From Streptomyces globosus (lineage in GTDB: Bacteria > Actinomycetota > Actinomycetes > Streptomycetales > Streptomycetaceae), in assembly GCF_003325375.1 (NCBI RefSeq), contig NZ_CP030862.1:809501-873500 (forward strand): a DNA stretch of 64,000 bases, written 5' to 3'. Of the stretch, positions 61,728-64,000 are shown one piece after another; position 1 is the first letter of the stretch; every line of letters starts with the position of its first letter. The position numbers were made by a program, and so were the translations under genes. Below the pieces are notes generated by a model. It searched no databases and was not told the DNA's origin. It worked only from the letters and a program-made list of their open reading frames with translations.

Positions 61728-62038
61728 CGGTGTTCTTCCCTGAATTCTTCCGAGTTCCGTCGCTGCTTGCGGGGGCTCCGGACCGGGGTGTCCGCCGGTG
61801 GCCCGACGGCCGGAATTCTGCCCCGAGCCGGGCGGATTGGCCCCATGGGGGCGGAACTTGTGTCCATTGCTCCAAGCGCGGCTTTTACGGCTCGTATATT
61901 CCGCTGGCGGCCCGATTGTCCGGACGCGCGTAGAAATGCGGAAAGCCCGTTTCCGGCCGGTGCGGCCGGAAACGGCATTCGGGTGCTGCGGGGGAGCGGA
62001 TCAGGCCGCCGGCGCCGGGGGCGCCGCGGGCGGCGCGG
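61728..62038. other. Gap upstream of the lipoprotein gene
   Basis: No gene is supported in these 311 bases. They hold the lipoprotein promoter region, which is less GC-rich around 61,855-61,945, and the terminator of the SMI1/KNR4 gene. No clear -35/-10 pair was identified. Confidence 0.5.
61947..61975. terminator. Strong hairpin terminator
   Basis: CCGTTTCCGGCCG (61947-61959) pairs perfectly with 61963-61975 around a 3-base loop, downstream of the SMI1/KNR4 gene on the minus strand. Confidence 0.83.
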
Positions 62039-62656
62039 TCAGGGGCCGAACTCGCCGGCGTACGGGTCGGGGTCGCCGGTCTCCGGATTGCGGCCCTCCT
62101 GCCAGCGGCGCTGCGCCTTGCGCCAGTGGACGAAGCTCAGGTGCCCGCCGTCCCAGAAGGTCAGCCCGACGGGGCTCACGTCGAACTCGTCCGAGCACAG
62201 CCGGTAGAGGAACTCGGCCATCCCGTACGGGTACACCGCGAACGGCTCCGCGGTGTGCCGTCCGACGACCAGGACGGGCCACCGGTCCGGATCCGGATCG
62301 CGGGCCAGCCAGCACAGGATGTCCGAACCGCCCGTGACCCCCCAGGCGATGATCGTGTCCGGGTCGGCGTCCAGCGCGGCCCGGCCGCCCGCGTCCCGCC
62401 ACAACTGCCGGGCGTTCCCGGTCTCCTCGGCCATGCCCGGCGGGTCCCACTGCGGTCCGTGCTGGGGCAGCGGCGGCAGGATGCTCGCCTCGCCGTTGAT
62501 GGAGCCCGCGCCGAAACGGCCCATGAACGCCACGAAATCCGCGGGGAAGCGGGTGTTCCAGAGGGTTTCCGCGGCCCGCCAGTCGATGTCCTCGTCGGCG
62601 CCGTGCGTCGCCGGCATGATCTGCTCCAGCGCCTTCACGCGCACGTTCTCCGTCAT
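62039..62656 (-). CDS. SMI1/KNR4-family protein
   Basis: This 205-residue protein has the SMI1/KNR4 (SUKH) fold: DIDWRAAETLWNTRFPADFV and FMGRFGAGSINGEASILPPL at the N-terminus, then a central AWGVTGGSDILCWLARD and VYPYGMAEFLYRLCSDEF. Bacterial SUKH proteins are often immunity proteins to nuclease toxins, but many are solitary with unknown roles. No toxin gene is adjacent. AGGGGAG lies six bases before the ATG. A strong terminator follows. Confidence 0.8.
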   Translation of the reverse strand: MTENVRVKALEQIMPATHGADEDIDWRAAETLWNTRFPADFVAFMGRFGAGSINGEASILPPLPQHGPQWDPPGMAEETGNARQLWRDAGGRAALDADPDTIIAWGVTGGSDILCWLARDPDPDRWPVLVVGRHTAEPFAVYPYGMAEFLYRLCSDEFDVSPVGLTFWDGGHLSFVHWRKAQRRWQEGRNPETGDPDPYAGEFGP

Positions 62657-62745
62657 GCCGCTCCCCTGACACCCCAGCCCAACCGCCCCAACCTACCGCC
62701 GGCCGAGGCCGCGTCCCACCCCGGGCCGGGCGTCCGCGGGGGCGG

Positions 62746-63129
62746 CTACCCGGGCGCGGCAGGCCCCGGCTGCACCACCGCCACCCGCGTGCCGACCGCC
62801 AGCCCCCAGGCCGCCATGGCGCCCGCCTCCGCCTCCAGGACGTGCCGGGAGCGCAGCCGCGGCAGCCCCAGCCGGCCCGGCGCCATCGAGTCCAGTGCGA
62901 GCACCCGCAGGTCCCGGTCCAGGTAGGCCACGTCGATCGCGAACCGCATCCCGAAGGTGTGCACACTGCCCGCAGGGGTCAGGAGCAGCCCGCCCGCGAT
63001 CCCGTCGCGGCCCAGCAGCCCGCGCGTCCGGGCCCGCCAGGACGCCGCCACCTCCAGCGGCACCCGCACGCCCCCGGCGCCGATCCGCAGCTCCGCCCCG
63101 CCGTCCGCCCACTGCCGCCCGCCCGCCAT
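62746..63129 (-). CDS. DUF192 protein
   Basis: This 127-residue protein matches DUF192: SWRARTRGLLGRDGIAGGLL, the SVHTFGMRFAIDVAYLD signature, and EAEAGAMAAWGLAVGTRV at the end. DUF192 proteins are small beta-rich proteins of unknown function that sometimes occur near pilus or secretion genes. There is no obvious signal peptide. It is divergent from the prepilin peptidase gene, 87 bases apart. Confidence 0.83.
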   Translation of the reverse strand: MAGGRQWADGGAELRIGAGGVRVPLEVAASWRARTRGLLGRDGIAGGLLLTPAGSVHTFGMRFAIDVAYLDRDLRVLALDSMAPGRLGLPRLRSRHVLEAEAGAMAAWGLAVGTRVAVVQPGPAAPG

Positions 63130-63216
63130 GCCGCCACAGTAGACCGGCCCGCCGGGCCGCCGGTTGGGTCCACGGGCCCATGCCCGGCGCGGGAGGCGGG
63201 GCCTACCTTCGGGCGG

Positions 63217-63969
63217 GTGGGCGTGGTCGTGATCATCGTTGCCGCCGGGTACGGGGCGGCCGCCGGGTGGCTGCTGCCGCGCGCCGCGTACCGGCTCTCC
63301 GTCGAGCCCGGCGCCCCCTGGCGCACCCACTGCCCGCAGGGGCACCCGCTGCGCGGGCGGCTCGGCCCCGCCCGCTGCCCCGGCCGCCCCGCCGGATCCG
63401 CCGCCGCGGGGGAGTGCGGGCTGCGCTACGGGGCGCGCAGCGGGACCACCGCGCTGGTCGCTGGCGCCGTCTGCGCCGCGCTCGCCGCCGCGGCCGGCCC
63501 GCGGCCGGAGGCCGCCGTCTTCGCGGGGCTGGCGCCCGTCCTCGTCCTGCTGGCCCTCGTCGACCTCGCCGTGCACCGGCTGCCCGACCTGCTGACCCTG
63601 CCGCTCGCCGCGGCCGCCGCGGCCGGGCTGGGAGCCGCCGCCCTCGCGCCGGGCGCCGCCGGCTCCTGGCGGCTCGCCCTGCTGGGCGGGGCCGCGCTGG
63701 GGGCGGCGTACCTGCTGCTGTTCCTGATCAACCCGGCCGGGATGGGCTTCGGGGACGTCAAGCTGGCGCTCGCCCTGGGCATCGCTCTTGGGTGGTACGG
63801 GTGGGGGGTATGGCTCTTCGGAGCCTTCCTGGGCTTCCTCTACGGCGCCCTGTACGGCCTCTTCCTGGTCCTGCGCAGCCCGAACGGGCGGAAGCAGGCC
63901 TTCCCCTTCGGGCCCTTCATGGCGGCCGGAGCCCTCACCGGATTGCTGCTGGGCGGTTTCGGAGCGTAA
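63217..63969 (+). CDS. Prepilin peptidase (A24 family, TadV-like)
   Basis: This 250-residue membrane aspartic peptidase removes leader peptides from prepilins. The two catalytic aspartates sit in LALVDLAVHRLPD and GFGDVKLAL (the GxGD motif), about 60 residues apart, and the protein has about six or seven membrane helices. The N-terminal cytoplasmic loop keeps cysteines (THCPQGHPL, ARCPG, GECGLRYG), as in PilD-like enzymes, though in a degenerate arrangement. It should process Flp and the TadE-like proteins encoded at 45.5-51 kb. TACCTT seven bases before the GTG at 63217 suggests a leaderless mRNA; a GTG at 63223 is also possible. The last 31 bases of the window show nothing further. Confidence 0.88.
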   Translation: MGVVVIIVAAGYGAAAGWLLPRAAYRLSVEPGAPWRTHCPQGHPLRGRLGPARCPGRPAGSAAAGECGLRYGARSGTTALVAGAVCAALAAAAGPRPEAAVFAGLAPVLVLLALVDLAVHRLPDLLTLPLAAAAAAGLGAAALAPGAAGSWRLALLGGAALGAAYLLLFLINPAGMGFGDVKLALALGIALGWYGWGVWLFGAFLGFLYGALYGLFLVLRSPNGRKQAFPFGPFMAAGALTGLLLGGFGA

Positions 63970-64000
63970 TCGTCGGGCGCCGATGCACGCATCACGCTTT

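Noticed and set aside
62039..62656. Immunity protein of a polymorphic toxin system
   Set aside because: The SUKH fold allows this, but no toxin or secretion-tagged gene lies on either side.

Overview
The window is chromosomal DNA from a high-GC actinomycete, almost certainly a Streptomyces. Third codon positions are nearly all G or C. Mycothiol chemistry (mca), a GTP-dependent PEP carboxykinase, a secreted streptogrisin-like protease, a GH18 chitinase and a Tad/Flp pilus locus all fit that genus. The order metB, threonine dehydratase, greA, mca, DUF255 protein, hemolysin III, pckA matches my memory of the S. coelicolor core region; this was not checked by alignment.

Left part (1-16.6 kb) is core-like. 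It holds two tandem paralogues of unknown function, cystathionine gamma-synthase, a sigma-like protein with an overlapping small membrane protein, a MarR regulator, threonine ammonia-lyase with an ACT domain, a DrrAB-type ABC exporter, greA, a DUF4307 protein, mca with a translationally coupled membrane protein, a 1207-residue STAND-type ATPase with TPR repeats, an Lrp regulator and a small alpha/beta hydrolase.

From 16.6 to 19.8 kb there is a solitary large serine integrase with lower-GC codon use. The first 40 percent of the next gene (DUF255/thioredoxin-like) shares that relaxed codon use and then switches sharply, so the locus looks like a recombination scar.

From 21 to 31 kb come hemolysin III, pckA, an AlaA-like aminotransferase, two GNAT enzymes, an ABC exporter and a deazaflavin-nitroreductase-like protein. 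From 31 to 42 kb the genes concern regulation and polymer breakdown: a LysR regulator, a tandem minisatellite array, a chitin-binding serine protease, a three-gene D-amino-acid module (pyridoxal enzyme, N-acyl-D-amino-acid deacylase, YdcF-like membrane protein), an M14 carboxypeptidase and a chitinase. The LysR and chitinase promoters carry the same DasR-type operator core, which suggests common control by amino-sugar signals.

From 42.3 to 52.4 kb lies a Tad (Flp) pilus locus: a zinc-ribbon protein, CpaB, CpaE, two TadE-like proteins, TadA, TadB, TadC, a LuxR-type response regulator, Flp pilin, a TadG-like protein, a lipoprotein and an OmpA-domain protein. The matching A24 prepilin peptidase is 11 kb away at the right edge. 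Four proteins share a DRGQ processing motif.

From 52.4 to 64 kb are a TetR/DUF1348 divergent pair with two perfect-type operators, a secreted CAP-domain protein followed by seven 49-residue repeats (a likely seven-bladed propeller and the most unusual gene here), a TetR/MFS efflux pair, a polysaccharide deacetylase, small NTF2-like and secreted proteins, an orphan sugar-binding lipoprotein, an SMI1/KNR4 protein, a DUF192 protein and the prepilin peptidase. Strong hairpin terminators separate most convergent units, and several genes look leaderless. No tRNA, rRNA or CRISPR array was seen.
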